This document shows positions 9,083 through 16,516 of a stretch of 64,000 nucleotides of DNA, piece by piece. The stretch lies in NCBI GenBank assembly GCA_034520625.1, contig JAXHNI010000004.1:62001-126000 (forward strand), written 5' to 3'. Below the pieces are notes generated by a model. That model did no database searches. It was not told where the DNA came from and was given only the letters and a program-made list of their open reading frames with translations. The first letter of the stretch is position 1. Every line of letters begins with the position of its first letter. The translations under genes and the position numbers were made by a program. This stretch comes from JAANXG01 sp034520625. Its GTDB lineage: Bacteria > Pseudomonadota > Gammaproteobacteria > Arenicellales > JAANXG01.

Positions 9083-9190
9083 GCGAGGGGCCGGGAGGGT
9101 CTGCCAGGGCCGCTGTAAATACATCTGTGTACGCTCTGGCTCAAACGTCCCTGTTTTCGACAGCCCTGTCAGACCCTCCCGGCCCCTCGC
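9083..9190. repeat. Constant-core, variable-arm stem-loop repeat, copy 1
   Basis: Perfect 21-bp inverted arms (9083-9103 and 9170-9190; the left arm begins GCGAGGGGCCGGG) enclose a core of about 66 bp containing GCTGTAAATACATCTGTGTA and CGCTCTGGCTCAAAC. The core recurs at 49760-49826 (reverse strand) and 60247-60310, but there it is enclosed by different inverted arms. No open reading frame is supported. It fills most of the 240-bp gap between the amidohydrolase and AraC-type genes. Confidence 0.8.
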
Positions 9191-9215
9191 TTGTGGCGAA
9201 CTCAGTCTATGGGGA

Positions 9216-9242
9216 GATCAATCGAGTCCGACCCCGTTGAAT
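9216..9242. repeat. GTCAGACTC palindromic repeat, copy b, supplies the stop codon of the AraC-type gene
   Basis: A copy inverted relative to 8989-9014. On the minus strand its GACTCGATTGA part encodes the last residues and the TGA stop of the adjacent regulator (C-terminus FNGVGLD). Confidence 0.75.
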
Positions 9243-10114
9243 TGAACTCCGCGTCGGACTTCGCCGGCGTACATACCGAAATGTCTGCGAAACGTGCGCG
9301 AGAAGGCGGCTTCGGACTGGTAGCCGACGGACTGGGCAACGGACAGCACGGACTCCCCCTTAGACAGGGCCGACCAGGCCAGCTGCATGCGCCACCAGGT
9401 CTGGTAACGTCGCCAGGTCCAGCCGCTGGCGACCTTGAAAGTGCGTGCGAAACGTGCCCGGCTCATGTGGGCGGTGCCGGCGGCTTTCTCGAGGGTCCAC
9501 GGCTCGTCCGGCGACTCGTGAAACCCTTTCATCGCCCGGCTCAACGCCGGGTCGGTATACGCCGTCAGGAATCCGACCGGCTGGCGCGCATCCCTGATGC
9601 AGTGTCGTACGACTTCCATGAACACGACTTCCGCAAGGCGGTCGACGATGACCTCGCTGCCCGGGCCACCAGACCGGCTCACGGCCACCAGCTGTTCGAG
9701 AACCGGCATCAGCCACCTTGCGGCTTCGGAGTGGTGGCGCACAATCAGGTATTCGGGCCATGCGTCCAGCAATTGTTCCGAGGCGCGGTGCTCGAAACGG
9801 ATGGCGGCGCAGAGCAGGCCCGTAGCGTCGGGTCGCCATTTCTCGCTCAGGTCATGGCGCTCACCGGGGTATCCAGGCGGCGAGATCGGGACGAGCCTGT
9901 GCCGGATCTCCCTGGGAAACAGCACTACGTCTCCGGTACGAAGCGCGGTTTCATGGCCGCCGACATCGAGGATGCACTCCCCGTGGGACACCAGGTGAAA
10001 GCAGGTTTGTCCGACTGCATGCTCTTCCAGGAGCCAGTCCCCGCAGACCTGCTGATTGTGGTAGACGCTGCACTGGAGTTGCAGGAGCCGGAGGAAGTCG
10101 TCGAGTGCGGACAT
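9218..10114 (-). CDS. AraC-family transcriptional regulator with cupin sensor domain
   Basis: A 298-residue protein. The N-terminal half (about 1-170) has a cupin-like pattern (HLVSHGECILDVGGHETAL and DVVLFPREIRHRL), as in the 'cupin_6' AraC group. The C-terminal 100 residues hold two helix-turn-helix units (WTLEKAAGTAHMSRARFART and VLSVAQSVGYQSEAAFSRTF). It is divergent from the AhpD-like gene at 10207 with 92 bp between them, the usual arrangement for a local activator, so that gene is its likely target. The last few residues (GVQFNGVGLD) are encoded by a dispersed repeat, so the original C-terminus may have been different. Confidence 0.92.
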   Translation of the reverse strand: MSALDDFLRLLQLQCSVYHNQQVCGDWLLEEHAVGQTCFHLVSHGECILDVGGHETALRTGDVVLFPREIRHRLVPISPPGYPGERHDLSEKWRPDATGLLCAAIRFEHRASEQLLDAWPEYLIVRHHSEAARWLMPVLEQLVAVSRSGGPGSEVIVDRLAEVVFMEVVRHCIRDARQPVGFLTAYTDPALSRAMKGFHESPDEPWTLEKAAGTAHMSRARFARTFKVASGWTWRRYQTWWRMQLAWSALSKGESVLSVAQSVGYQSEAAFSRTFRRHFGMYAGEVRRGVQFNGVGLD

Positions 10115-10206
10115 CGATACGAAACAGCAAGAAATAGAGACGGATTATAACTTTTCGTATCACAAAGGGGGTAGTCTGCCTCTACATTCAACATTTGGAG
10201 GGTTAT
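10115..10206. promoter_or_regulatory. Divergent promoter region between AraC-type regulator and AhpD-like gene
   Basis: This 92-bp AT-richer spacer (TTATAACTTTTCGTATCAC near the middle) must hold promoters for both divergent genes. GGAGG at about 10195-10200 is the ribosome binding site of the right-hand gene. No unambiguous AraC-type direct repeat could be picked out by eye. Confidence 0.5.
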
Positions 10207-10773
10207 ATGTTTACCACGCACACCCCCGACACGGCCCCTGCCGAATCCGCCCAGGTGCTGAAAGGCGTCCAGGAGAAGATGGGCTTCGTCCCGAATCTTT
10301 TCGCCCATATAGCGGAATCCCCGACGGCCACCAAGGCCTATGCCCAGCTCAGCGAGCTGCTCGGGCAGTCGTCGCTGTCACCGCAGGAGCTGCAGATCGC
10401 CCTGCTCGCCACCAGCGTGGAGAACCGGTGCCATTTCTGCGTGGCGGCCCATACCGCCGGCGGAACCAAAGCCAAGGTGTCCCAGCAAACCCTGGACGCT
10501 ATCCGTTCGGAAACTGCGCCTGATGATGCAAAGGATGCGGCGCTGGTTCAGTTCGTGCGCCGGGTCGTGCGCGACCGGGGTTGGGTGCCGGAATCCGAAG
10601 TCAAGGCATTCGTGGATGCCGGCTACAGCGAAGCTCAGATATTGGACGTGATCACGGCCGTTGCGCTCAAGACGCTGTCCAACTACAGCAACCATCTTAC
10701 GAATCCGGCGCTGAACCCGGAACTGGAAAAGTTTACCTGGGAACCCGAAGCGAAGCAGTCGAAGGTTGGTTGA
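10207..10773 (+). CDS. Carboxymuconolactone decarboxylase / AhpD-like alkylhydroperoxidase family protein
   Basis: A 188-residue protein. The ATG at 10207 is chosen because GGAGG sits 7 bp upstream; an upstream in-frame TTG has no such site. The AhpD signature Glu-x2-Cys-x2-Cys-x3-His is intact (ENRCHFCVAAH, near residue 75), supporting a thiol-based peroxidase or redox role. The family also contains uncharacterised members induced with catabolic genes. It is probably controlled by the divergent AraC-type gene. Confidence 0.92.
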   Translation: MFTTHTPDTAPAESAQVLKGVQEKMGFVPNLFAHIAESPTATKAYAQLSELLGQSSLSPQELQIALLATSVENRCHFCVAAHTAGGTKAKVSQQTLDAIRSETAPDDAKDAALVQFVRRVVRDRGWVPESEVKAFVDAGYSEAQILDVITAVALKTLSNYSNHLTNPALNPELEKFTWEPEAKQSKVG

Positions 10774-10785
10774 TCGTCGGCTTGG

Positions 10786-10873
10786 GATCAATGGGGGCAG
10801 ACTCGATTGATCAACCAAGTTTTCGACCATGCCGGTTGATTCGCAGGATCAATCGAGTCTGACCTCATTGATT
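10786..10873. repeat. Inverted pair of GTCAGACTC palindromic repeats (copies c and d)
   Basis: Copy c (10786-10812) and copy d (10847-10873) are in opposite orientation, 34 bp apart, between the convergent AhpD-like and DUF3179 genes. Copy d encodes the C-terminus (INEVRLD) and stop codon of the DUF3179 gene. The pair could fold into a large hairpin and act as a bidirectional terminator. Confidence 0.75.
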
Positions 10874-11811
10874 CCGTCGAATACTTCTGTGTCCGGATGA
10901 AAAGCGATCCAGGCGAACCAGTACGCGATTACCGTCGGGATCTCGCTGCCGGATTCGTCCAGCACCCGGCCGGTGCGGTTGACGGCATCGAAATGCACGG
11001 TCAGCCGGCGCCCCGCGAGCTCGTCCTGGAACGGCGTGTCGAGCTTCGACAGTTCCGCGAACGGGTAGGCCTTCATCTGTCCATCCAACTCCAGGCCGAT
11101 CACCTGTTCTTTGGAATGATACCGGGCGTCGCGGTTGGCAACTGGAAACCAGACCTGTTCGCTGTTCTCGTAGCCCGCATAGGGCGCGCGATCGTAGTTT
11201 CGGTTGTATCCGGTTTCCGTGGACAGCACCAGGGTATCCGGGTGGCGTGTTCGCCAGTCGCGCCAGGTCGTGTAACTGGCCGGCAGATGCTCCAGCCGGG
11301 TCCCGATCATCGGGCCGCTTACGGCTTCTGCCATGATCTGTGACCACAGGGACTCTGTCTCCCGGTCATAGAGGAGCACGTCGCTGTTGTAGAGGAGCCC
11401 GGATACACCGAAGCTGGTGTTCCGGCCTCCGACACCGGACGAGAACGCCATACCCGTGCCGCACAGCGGGCAATAGCTGACCACCACTTCTTCGCCGTCG
11501 AAGTCGTCGTTCACGACTTCGTGGTAATTCAATATCTTGATGGGATACGCCTTGGCCACGCCGTTCAGGGTCATGCCCATGACGCGGTCTGCCGGCGCCA
11601 GGAAGTCAACGGATGCAGGTTTGAGGAACCTGGGTTCGTCGATCGCCGGAATACCGTCCTTTGGCGGCCCGCCGTGGTGAATATCATCCCGGGGGATCGA
11701 CGTTTCACTCAAGTCAAAGCCGTTGAGCGACGGCCCGGCACCGTTTGCCGCTGCAGCCAGCAGCAGGAGTGCGACGCACTGTGGACGTATCACCGCCGGA
11801 AGAAGTCTCAT
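10849..11811 (-). CDS. DUF3179 domain-containing secreted protein
   Basis: About 320 residues. The ATG at 11811 gives a typical signal peptide (VALLLLAAAANGA); a GTG three codons upstream is also possible. The mature part matches DUF3179: KAYPIKILNYHEVVND, VVSYCPLCGTGMAF with two Cys, then SGLLYNSDVLLYDRETESLWSQ, and a second YPFAELSK half. The function is unknown; the CPLCGT motif suggests metal or thiol chemistry in the periplasm. The last seven residues come from a dispersed repeat that supplies the stop. Confidence 0.9.
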   Translation of the reverse strand: MRLLPAVIRPQCVALLLLAAAANGAGPSLNGFDLSETSIPRDDIHHGGPPKDGIPAIDEPRFLKPASVDFLAPADRVMGMTLNGVAKAYPIKILNYHEVVNDDFDGEEVVVSYCPLCGTGMAFSSGVGGRNTSFGVSGLLYNSDVLLYDRETESLWSQIMAEAVSGPMIGTRLEHLPASYTTWRDWRTRHPDTLVLSTETGYNRNYDRAPYAGYENSEQVWFPVANRDARYHSKEQVIGLELDGQMKAYPFAELSKLDTPFQDELAGRRLTVHFDAVNRTGRVLDESGSEIPTVIAYWFAWIAFHPDTEVFDGINEVRLD

Positions 11812-11935
11812 AGTCAACACAATCTCATGGTCGTGGCAAAAAAATGAACCTTGACGATACAGACGGACACGATGCGGATTTTATTCCCGTAGTCGTCATT
11901 GCATCCTTAGGGAGTCTCCGAACAATTGGAGAAGT

Positions 11936-12023
11936 CGTCATTGCGAGCGCAGAGAAGCAATCCAATTTGCCCGCCAATTAACGCTTTACGGATTATTTTG
12001 TCGCTCCGCTCCTCGCAATGACG
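11936..12023. repeat. Dispersed palindromic repeat of the CGTCATTGCGAG type
   Basis: Starts CGTCATTGCGAG and ends with the exact reverse complement CTCGCAATGACG. The interior also pairs partly (GCAATCC against GGATT; GCGCAGAG against CTCCGCTC). I recall near-identical palindromic elements in many unrelated bacterial genomes. It occupies the middle of the 366-bp gap between the DUF3179 gene and the small secreted protein; the rest of that gap shows nothing recognisable. Confidence 0.75.
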
Positions 12024-12177
12024 CACTTGATCAGAGATTCCCTGAGTCTGGAGACGGACCCTGCTCGTTGTGTAACCCGACACGCGGTCCCGGCATCCAA
12101 TCAGTAACAGCGAAGTATCGCTGAGCAGGCTGAACAGTAAGCAGCCGTAAATGAACTATCAATCGGAGATTACTATC

Positions 12178-12501
12178 ATGAAACTGAACAGTTCGAAAAT
12201 TCGATTGCGTAACGCCGCCCTGATCCTGGGTGTTTTGGCTGTCGCACCTCTGGCCGCACAGGCCATGATCACGGACCACGAGGTCGATATCCTGCGGCTC
12301 GAACCGGACTCGGCTCTCAATGCAGACCAGCGCTCGTCCGGAGATTCCGATTCCGCGCTCGCGCGTCGGTTCGGTGCCAACAGCGGGGTGTGGACCAACG
12401 GTAACTCCGTGAAATCCCTGAATGCGTCCGGCGAAGCAGCCGCCGACAGCGCGCACAATGCTGATTGGCGCGACGCCGAACACTTCAACCGGCTGCGGTA
12501 G
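12178..12501 (+). CDS. Small secreted protein of unknown function
   Basis: 107 residues. The ATG at 12178 follows GGAG at 12164 and begins a clean Sec signal peptide (KLNSSKIRLRN, then LILGVLAVAPLAAQA). The mature part of about 78 residues is polar, with no Cys, and ends HFNRLR. I do not recognise the family. An upstream in-frame ATG at 12151 lacks a ribosome binding site. It may be periplasmic. Confidence 0.6.
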   Translation: MKLNSSKIRLRNAALILGVLAVAPLAAQAMITDHEVDILRLEPDSALNADQRSSGDSDSALARRFGANSGVWTNGNSVKSLNASGEAAADSAHNADWRDAEHFNRLR

Positions 12502-12552
12502 GACGCTCGATCCGGTTTCAGCATCACGTGACAATACCGGATTCAGGCAATC

Positions 12553-12579
12553 GAGCACGGCGGCTTGGCCGCCGTGCTC
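12553..12579. terminator. Stem-loop after the small secreted protein gene
   Basis: Perfect 12-bp arms (GAGCACGGCGGC and its complement) with a 3-bp loop, 51 bp after the stop codon, without a T-run. It is the only structure seen in the 306-bp gap 12502-12807; the remainder precedes arsS and shows no other feature. Confidence 0.45.
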
Positions 12580-12807
12580 CTGTCGTTACGATGTGCAAGT
12601 CTGTGGTCCGATGATGCCGCGTTATCCGTCGGGCTCTCGTTGGCGGGTTTCGCGCCATCCGGCTTGAGTACTCGACGCGGCCCCGGACCCGGCAGGGGCG
12701 CTCAAGAACTTTATAACGCGCTCAGAGTCTCACCGAACATGCTTGGAGGGACGGGCGTTGCGCGGACGGCCCGAATACACGAACGCCACTTGGAGAAGTC
12801 TTCCAGT

Positions 12808-13782
12808 ATGAAACAGATTCCATCAACCGGACCTTCGTTCGGAGAAGAGCTGCGCCAAAACGGTTTGGGTTCCCTGAAGCGAGCCCACCTGACCGAGTTG
12901 CAGGTCAACGTCGGCAAGTTGTGCAATCAGGCGTGCAGCCACTGTCATGTCGATGCAGGACCCAAACGAACGGAGATCATGACCCCCGAGATTATGGCGC
13001 GGATCGTGGCGTGGCTGGAGGATGCCGGCATTGCGCATGTCGACATAACCGGCGGCGCGCCGGAGTTGAACCCCGGTTTCCACCGTTTCGTCGATGACAT
13101 TCTTCAGGCGGGCGCCCGGGTCACTTCGCGGTGCAATCTTACAGTCCTATTCGAGCCCGGCCAGGAGGATCTGGCACAGTGGTATGCCGACCGCCAGGTA
13201 CGCCTGGTCTGTTCCCTGCCCTGCTATTCACGCCGCAATGTCGATGCCCAGCGCGGTAAGGGCGTATTCGGCAAGAGCATTGAGGCACTCAAGGCCCTGA
13301 ACGAGGTCGGGTACAGCTCCGATCCCGAGCTGGTACTGGACCTCGTGTACAACCCCGGCGGAGCCAGTCTCCCGCCGTGCCAGGAGTCGTTGCAGGAAGA
13401 GTACCGGGAACGCCTTTGGGAGGACTTCGGTATACGGTTCAACAATCTTTTTACTCTCGCCAACCTGCCCATCAACCGTTTCGCGCATTTTCTGGAACGC
13501 CAGGGTAAAGCCGAGGAGTATCAGCACCTCCTGATCGACAACTTCAACCCGGACACCGTCAATGGCCTGATGTGCCGCCATATCATATCGGTGGACTGGG
13601 AAGGCCGCGTCTATGACTGTGACTTCAACCAGATGCTGGAGCTGCCCATGGGCATGAACGGTGTGCAATACCTGTGGGACATCGATTCCAGGGAACTGGC
13701 AGACCAGCCAATCCGCGTGGACCGGCATTGTTTCGGCTGCACCGCCGGCGCCGGCTCGAGCTGCGGAGGCGCGTTGACATGA
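12808..13782 (+). CDS. arsS: Arsenosugar biosynthesis radical SAM protein ArsS
   Basis: 324 residues from the ATG at 12808. The radical SAM cluster motif is CNQACSHCHVDAGPKR (near residue 40), characteristic of the ArsS/DUF3641 family, and the Cys-rich C-terminus HCFGCTAGAGSSCGG also fits; some relatives carry selenocysteine in this tail, here it is Cys. ArsS acts after the methyltransferase ArsM, joining 5'-deoxyadenosyl to dimethylarsenite. No arsM is visible nearby. The stop overlaps the start of the DoxX-like gene (ATGA), so the two form one unit. Confidence 0.92.
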   Translation: MKQIPSTGPSFGEELRQNGLGSLKRAHLTELQVNVGKLCNQACSHCHVDAGPKRTEIMTPEIMARIVAWLEDAGIAHVDITGGAPELNPGFHRFVDDILQAGARVTSRCNLTVLFEPGQEDLAQWYADRQVRLVCSLPCYSRRNVDAQRGKGVFGKSIEALKALNEVGYSSDPELVLDLVYNPGGASLPPCQESLQEEYRERLWEDFGIRFNNLFTLANLPINRFAHFLERQGKAEEYQHLLIDNFNPDTVNGLMCRHIISVDWEGRVYDCDFNQMLELPMGMNGVQYLWDIDSRELADQPIRVDRHCFGCTAGAGSSCGGALT

Positions 13783-14180
13783 CGCCGTCACCAAAGCACC
13801 TGCCGACGTCCCTGCTTTTGCTGCGCCTGGGAATCTTCCTGGTTTTCCTGATGTGGACCCTGGACAAGTTCGTGCAGCCGGAGCATGCGAGCCAGGTGTT
13901 TGCGTATTTCTATGGTCTGTCCGGGTTGGCGCAAACCACCCTGTATGTGATAGGCGCTTTGCAGATGGTGCTGATCGCGCTGTTCGTAGCCGGTGCCTAC
14001 AAGACCCTTACTTACGGTGCGATCACCGCTTTTCATGCCGTGTCGACATTCACTTCCTTTCCACAATACCTGCGACCGTTCGACAATCTCCTGTATTTCG
14101 CTGCGTGGCCGATGCTGGCGGCATGTGTGGCGCTTTTCCTTTTGCGGGAGCACGACACCTTGACACTGCTACGCCGCTGA
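13779..14180 (+). CDS. DoxX-like integral membrane protein
   Basis: 133 residues, overlapping arsS by 4 bp. There are four predicted membrane segments (around residues 11-27, 50-72, 76-93 and 103-121) with LLLLRLGIFLVFLMW at the front and a KFVQPEH loop, as in DoxX-type small membrane proteins. The function is unknown; translational coupling to arsS suggests a shared role. Confidence 0.82.
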   Translation: MTPSPKHLPTSLLLLRLGIFLVFLMWTLDKFVQPEHASQVFAYFYGLSGLAQTTLYVIGALQMVLIALFVAGAYKTLTYGAITAFHAVSTFTSFPQYLRPFDNLLYFAAWPMLAACVALFLLREHDTLTLLRR

Positions 14181-14270
14181 AGCGGCCGGGACGCAGTGGA
14201 CGTTCGCCGTATGGGATGATGCGACGGGTGCATCGAATGCTGCCGGCAACGCCAAACGCCACTTGAAATA

Positions 14271-14306
14271 CCAGGAGCCTGTCCGATCACTCGGACAGGC
14301 TCCTGG
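14271..14306. repeat. Perfect palindrome ending in GGAGCCTGTCCGA
   Basis: Two 16-bp perfect arms (CCAGGAGCCTGTCCGA and complement) around a TCAC loop. The loop supplies the stop codon (14287-14289) of the minus-strand sensor gene. The same CCTGTCCGAGT sequence forms the ends of the element at 16264-16495. Confidence 0.8.
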
Positions 14307-14988
14307 CCGTCGGCTTCCTCACGGCCCCTTTCTGGGTGCTGGTGCGGAAGCGCTCCGCGGCGTCCGCGAGCCGGCGGAGGCGGCGGGTCAGAAGGGCGGA
14401 AATTATCAGTGCGGTGACGAGGGCGGACACCAGGGCGGTGCCGGCGGACCACACACCAAGTGTCAGTGCATGGCTGTGTCGAATGTCGTCAACGACCGTG
14501 TGGAACTTCGCGCCGGTCAGGACCAGGTACAGGTACCCGGTCAGCTCGCCGTCGTCGGTTATCGATGAGGCGGAGAAGATCACGCCCTGCTCCGGGCGGA
14601 TCGGATCTTCGCCGGAAAGGGGGAACGGGTCTCCGGCCAGCATCTTCCGAATCGGAGTGGTGTCCACGCTTTCGACCTGAATACCTGATTCCGGAACCGA
14701 GTGTGCGAGGATCCCCCCTCCGGCGTCGAGCAGGTATACGTCGACGCCCGGATTGACAGACGCCATGGCGTTGAACAACGACTCGAGCCGCGCTGCGTCG
14801 GGCCGACCGCCGATGAGCAGCTCTTCCCGGTCGACGATCTGCGCCGCCAGGGACCGGTTCAGCTTCTGATAGAGCTCCTGATGGTACAGATCGCTGCTGT
14901 AGTAGATCAGTGCCCCGAACATGAAGCCGATAATCGCGTACAGGCCCACTAGAACGAGCGCGACTTTTGGAAACAGGCGCCGAAACAA
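14287..14988 (-). CDS. Sensor protein fragment: periplasmic sensor, membrane segments and HAMP start, no kinase
   Basis: 233 residues. The first membrane segment (about 8-30) is followed by a periplasmic region of about 140 residues with single-cache-like character (VDVYLLDAGGGILAHSVPESG and GELTGYLYLVLTG). A second membrane segment (about 172-197) leads into a HAMP-like RRLRRLADAAERFR. A histidine kinase or cyclase domain would normally follow, but the frame ends about 20 residues later inside a palindromic repeat that encodes the tail ARSLSE. It is probably a truncated sensor kinase and may be non-functional. Nothing is recognised in the 210-bp gap to the cytochrome gene. Confidence 0.7.
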   Translation of the reverse strand: MFRRLFPKVALVLVGLYAIIGFMFGALIYYSSDLYHQELYQKLNRSLAAQIVDREELLIGGRPDAARLESLFNAMASVNPGVDVYLLDAGGGILAHSVPESGIQVESVDTTPIRKMLAGDPFPLSGEDPIRPEQGVIFSASSITDDGELTGYLYLVLTGAKFHTVVDDIRHSHALTLGVWSAGTALVSALVTALIISALLTRRLRRLADAAERFRTSTQKGAVRKPTARSLSE

Positions 14989-15198
14989 ACGCTGCGCTCC
15001 TGTGTCTATGCGCCCGTGATCGCCGGCGCCAACCGGCGCGTGTCATCGTTGCCGATAATCGATGTCGGGTCTGGCATGGTTCCGAAACGCGGCATGGTCC
15101 CGGAAAGACTGTCGACGGGGTTCGTTTATTCCCGTATTCATGACTTCGGTGCGGGCGGATCGCATAAATATTCCGGCCGTGACAGGCGGACCTGACTC

Positions 15199-15516
15199 TC
15201 ACAGCCGGGACAGGTAGTCCGCGATGGAATCGATTTCCGCATCCGTCAGTCCCTGCGCGACGGGCTTCATCTGCACGATGAGGCCCTTGTCCCGGGCTCC
15301 CGACCTGATGTCCTGGATCTGTCGTATCAGGTAGTCCCTGTTTTGTCCCGCGAACTTGGGATAACCGCTGTTGATGGGCGTTTCACCGTCGTCGCCATGG
15401 CAGGCGGCGCAGCCTTTTTCCGAGTACAGGGCATCACCTTCAAAAGTGCTGGCGGCAGCTGATACCGATGCAGCGAACGCCGCGTTCAGGGCAAGAGTCG
15501 CGAATCTGCGTTTCAC
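15199..15516 (-). CDS. Small periplasmic cytochrome c
   Basis: 105 residues. A signal peptide (LALNAAFAASVSAAAS) precedes a single haem-binding motif CAACH (near residue 36), and VQMKPVAQGLTDAEIDSIADYLSRL gives the axial Met and terminal helix of class I cytochromes c (cyt c553/c4-like half). It is probably an electron carrier; the partner is not evident. It lies upstream of the truncated sensor gene on the same strand. Confidence 0.9.
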   Translation of the reverse strand: MKRRFATLALNAAFAASVSAAASTFEGDALYSEKGCAACHGDDGETPINSGYPKFAGQNRDYLIRQIQDIRSGARDKGLIVQMKPVAQGLTDAEIDSIADYLSRL

Positions 15517-15731
15517 GTAGGTTTCCCCAGAGAGCCTCGAGTGAATGGGTCGAACTGTAGTTGTGTAATGACGACAGTCGTCGCTCTGAAATCCCCTTCA
15601 GGCAGGGCCCGACAACCATGTCCGGAAGATGGCTGGCGCCCGATGGAACCACGCTCCGTTCCGCGGGGTCGAAGTATTGGATATGGAGGATGTATGGTGA
15701 ACGGACTCGGACAACCGATTTTTCGGTCCCG

Positions 15732-15761
15732 CTAACAGGCTGTTTTTCAACAGCCTGTTAG
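15732..15761. terminator. Hairpin CTAACAGGCTG with T-rich loop
   Basis: Perfect 11-bp arms around an 8-bp T-rich loop, 23 bp before the DUF302 gene. Either a dispersed hairpin or a boundary element; no T-run follows. The rest of the 267-bp gap 15517-15783 holds only the upstream region of the cytochrome gene. Confidence 0.4.
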
Positions 15762-15783
15762 ACCCATAGACGGAGAGTCCCTC

Positions 15784-16257
15784 ATGCGATTTACGCTGAC
15801 CGCCGCTGTACTTGCACTGCTTCTTGCCGCCTCAATGTCTGCGAATGCCGATGACCGGAACCCCTACTCGGGTATGCAGAGCGTTGATACCGGTGTCCCG
15901 ATCCTGGAATATCAGGAGTCGCTTCTTGAGGCCGTGAAAGCCAACGATATGGGGGTGGTGGCTCAAGCCTGTGCCGACTGCGGTGCAAAGGCGGTGCTGG
16001 GCAAGGATATCCCCCGAAACCGCGTGATCATGATTTTCCATCCGAGGTTTGCGGTGCGAATGCTCGAGGCCAGCGTGGCCGCCGGCATCGAAGCTCCGCT
16101 GCGTCTGTATCTGACGGAACAGGAAGACGGTACGGCGAGACTGACCTATCGGCTGCCGAGCCATGTATTCGGGGCTTATGAAGTGGCGGCGCTGGACGAG
16201 CTGGGCCGGGAGCTGGACGGGACAATCGCCCGTATCGTCGACGACGCGGGACGGTAA
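15784..16257 (+). CDS. DUF302 domain-containing periplasmic protein
   Basis: 157 residues with an N-terminal signal peptide (LAALLLAASMSANA-like, cleavage after about residue 22). The mature part fits DUF302: SLLEAVKANDMGVV, RNRVIMIFHPRFAVRMLEASVAAGIEAPLRLYL, LTYRLPSHVFGAY. It also carries a CADCG motif near residue 60, which could bind a metal or thiol. The function of DUF302 is not established; family members often sit near sulfur or redox genes, as here beside a YeeE/YedE-type transporter. Confidence 0.85.
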   Translation: MRFTLTAAVLALLLAASMSANADDRNPYSGMQSVDTGVPILEYQESLLEAVKANDMGVVAQACADCGAKAVLGKDIPRNRVIMIFHPRFAVRMLEASVAAGIEAPLRLYLTEQEDGTARLTYRLPSHVFGAYEVAALDELGRELDGTIARIVDDAGR

Positions 16258-16263
16258 GCACCA

Positions 16264-16495
16264 GCAGCCTGTCCGAGTAATCATGGCGCCACTGCGGCGG
16301 TGGCAAATCGGCCCATATTTCCGATCCTTTTGTTCGACGGATCCCTGCGCCTTACCCCTTCGGGGCTGGCGCGAAAAATCGCTCTGGGCGATTTTTTCGT
16401 CATATCGTTACCACTATGCTCCTCGAATCATCGAAAATCTGGCCTCGGTTGCCCACTCGCCTCGCTACGCGCGGGTCACTCGGACAGGCTCCTAG
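16264..16495. mobile_element. Non-coding element with CCTGTCCGAGT ends (MITE-like)
   Basis: The left end reads AGCCTGTCCGAGTAATC and the right end, reversed, AGGAGCCTGTCCGAGTGACC, so at least GCCTGTCCGAGT is an inverted terminal repeat over about 230 bp. Internally there are AT/GC hairpins (CGAAAAATCGCTCTGGGCGATTTTTTCG) but no plausible gene. The same end sequence forms the palindrome at 14271-14306. It fills the gap between the DUF302 and YeeE/YedE genes. Confidence 0.55.
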
Positions 16496-16516
16496 TGCAT
16501 ATCCCGGGTCAACGCG

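Noticed and set aside
8952..9245. Small frames over the gap between the amidohydrolase and the AraC-type gene
   Set aside because: They consist of dispersed repeat and stem-loop sequence.
12565..12807. N-terminal extension of ArsS
   Set aside because: Unlike any ArsS N-terminus, crosses a stem-loop, and the ATG at 12808 gives the expected protein.
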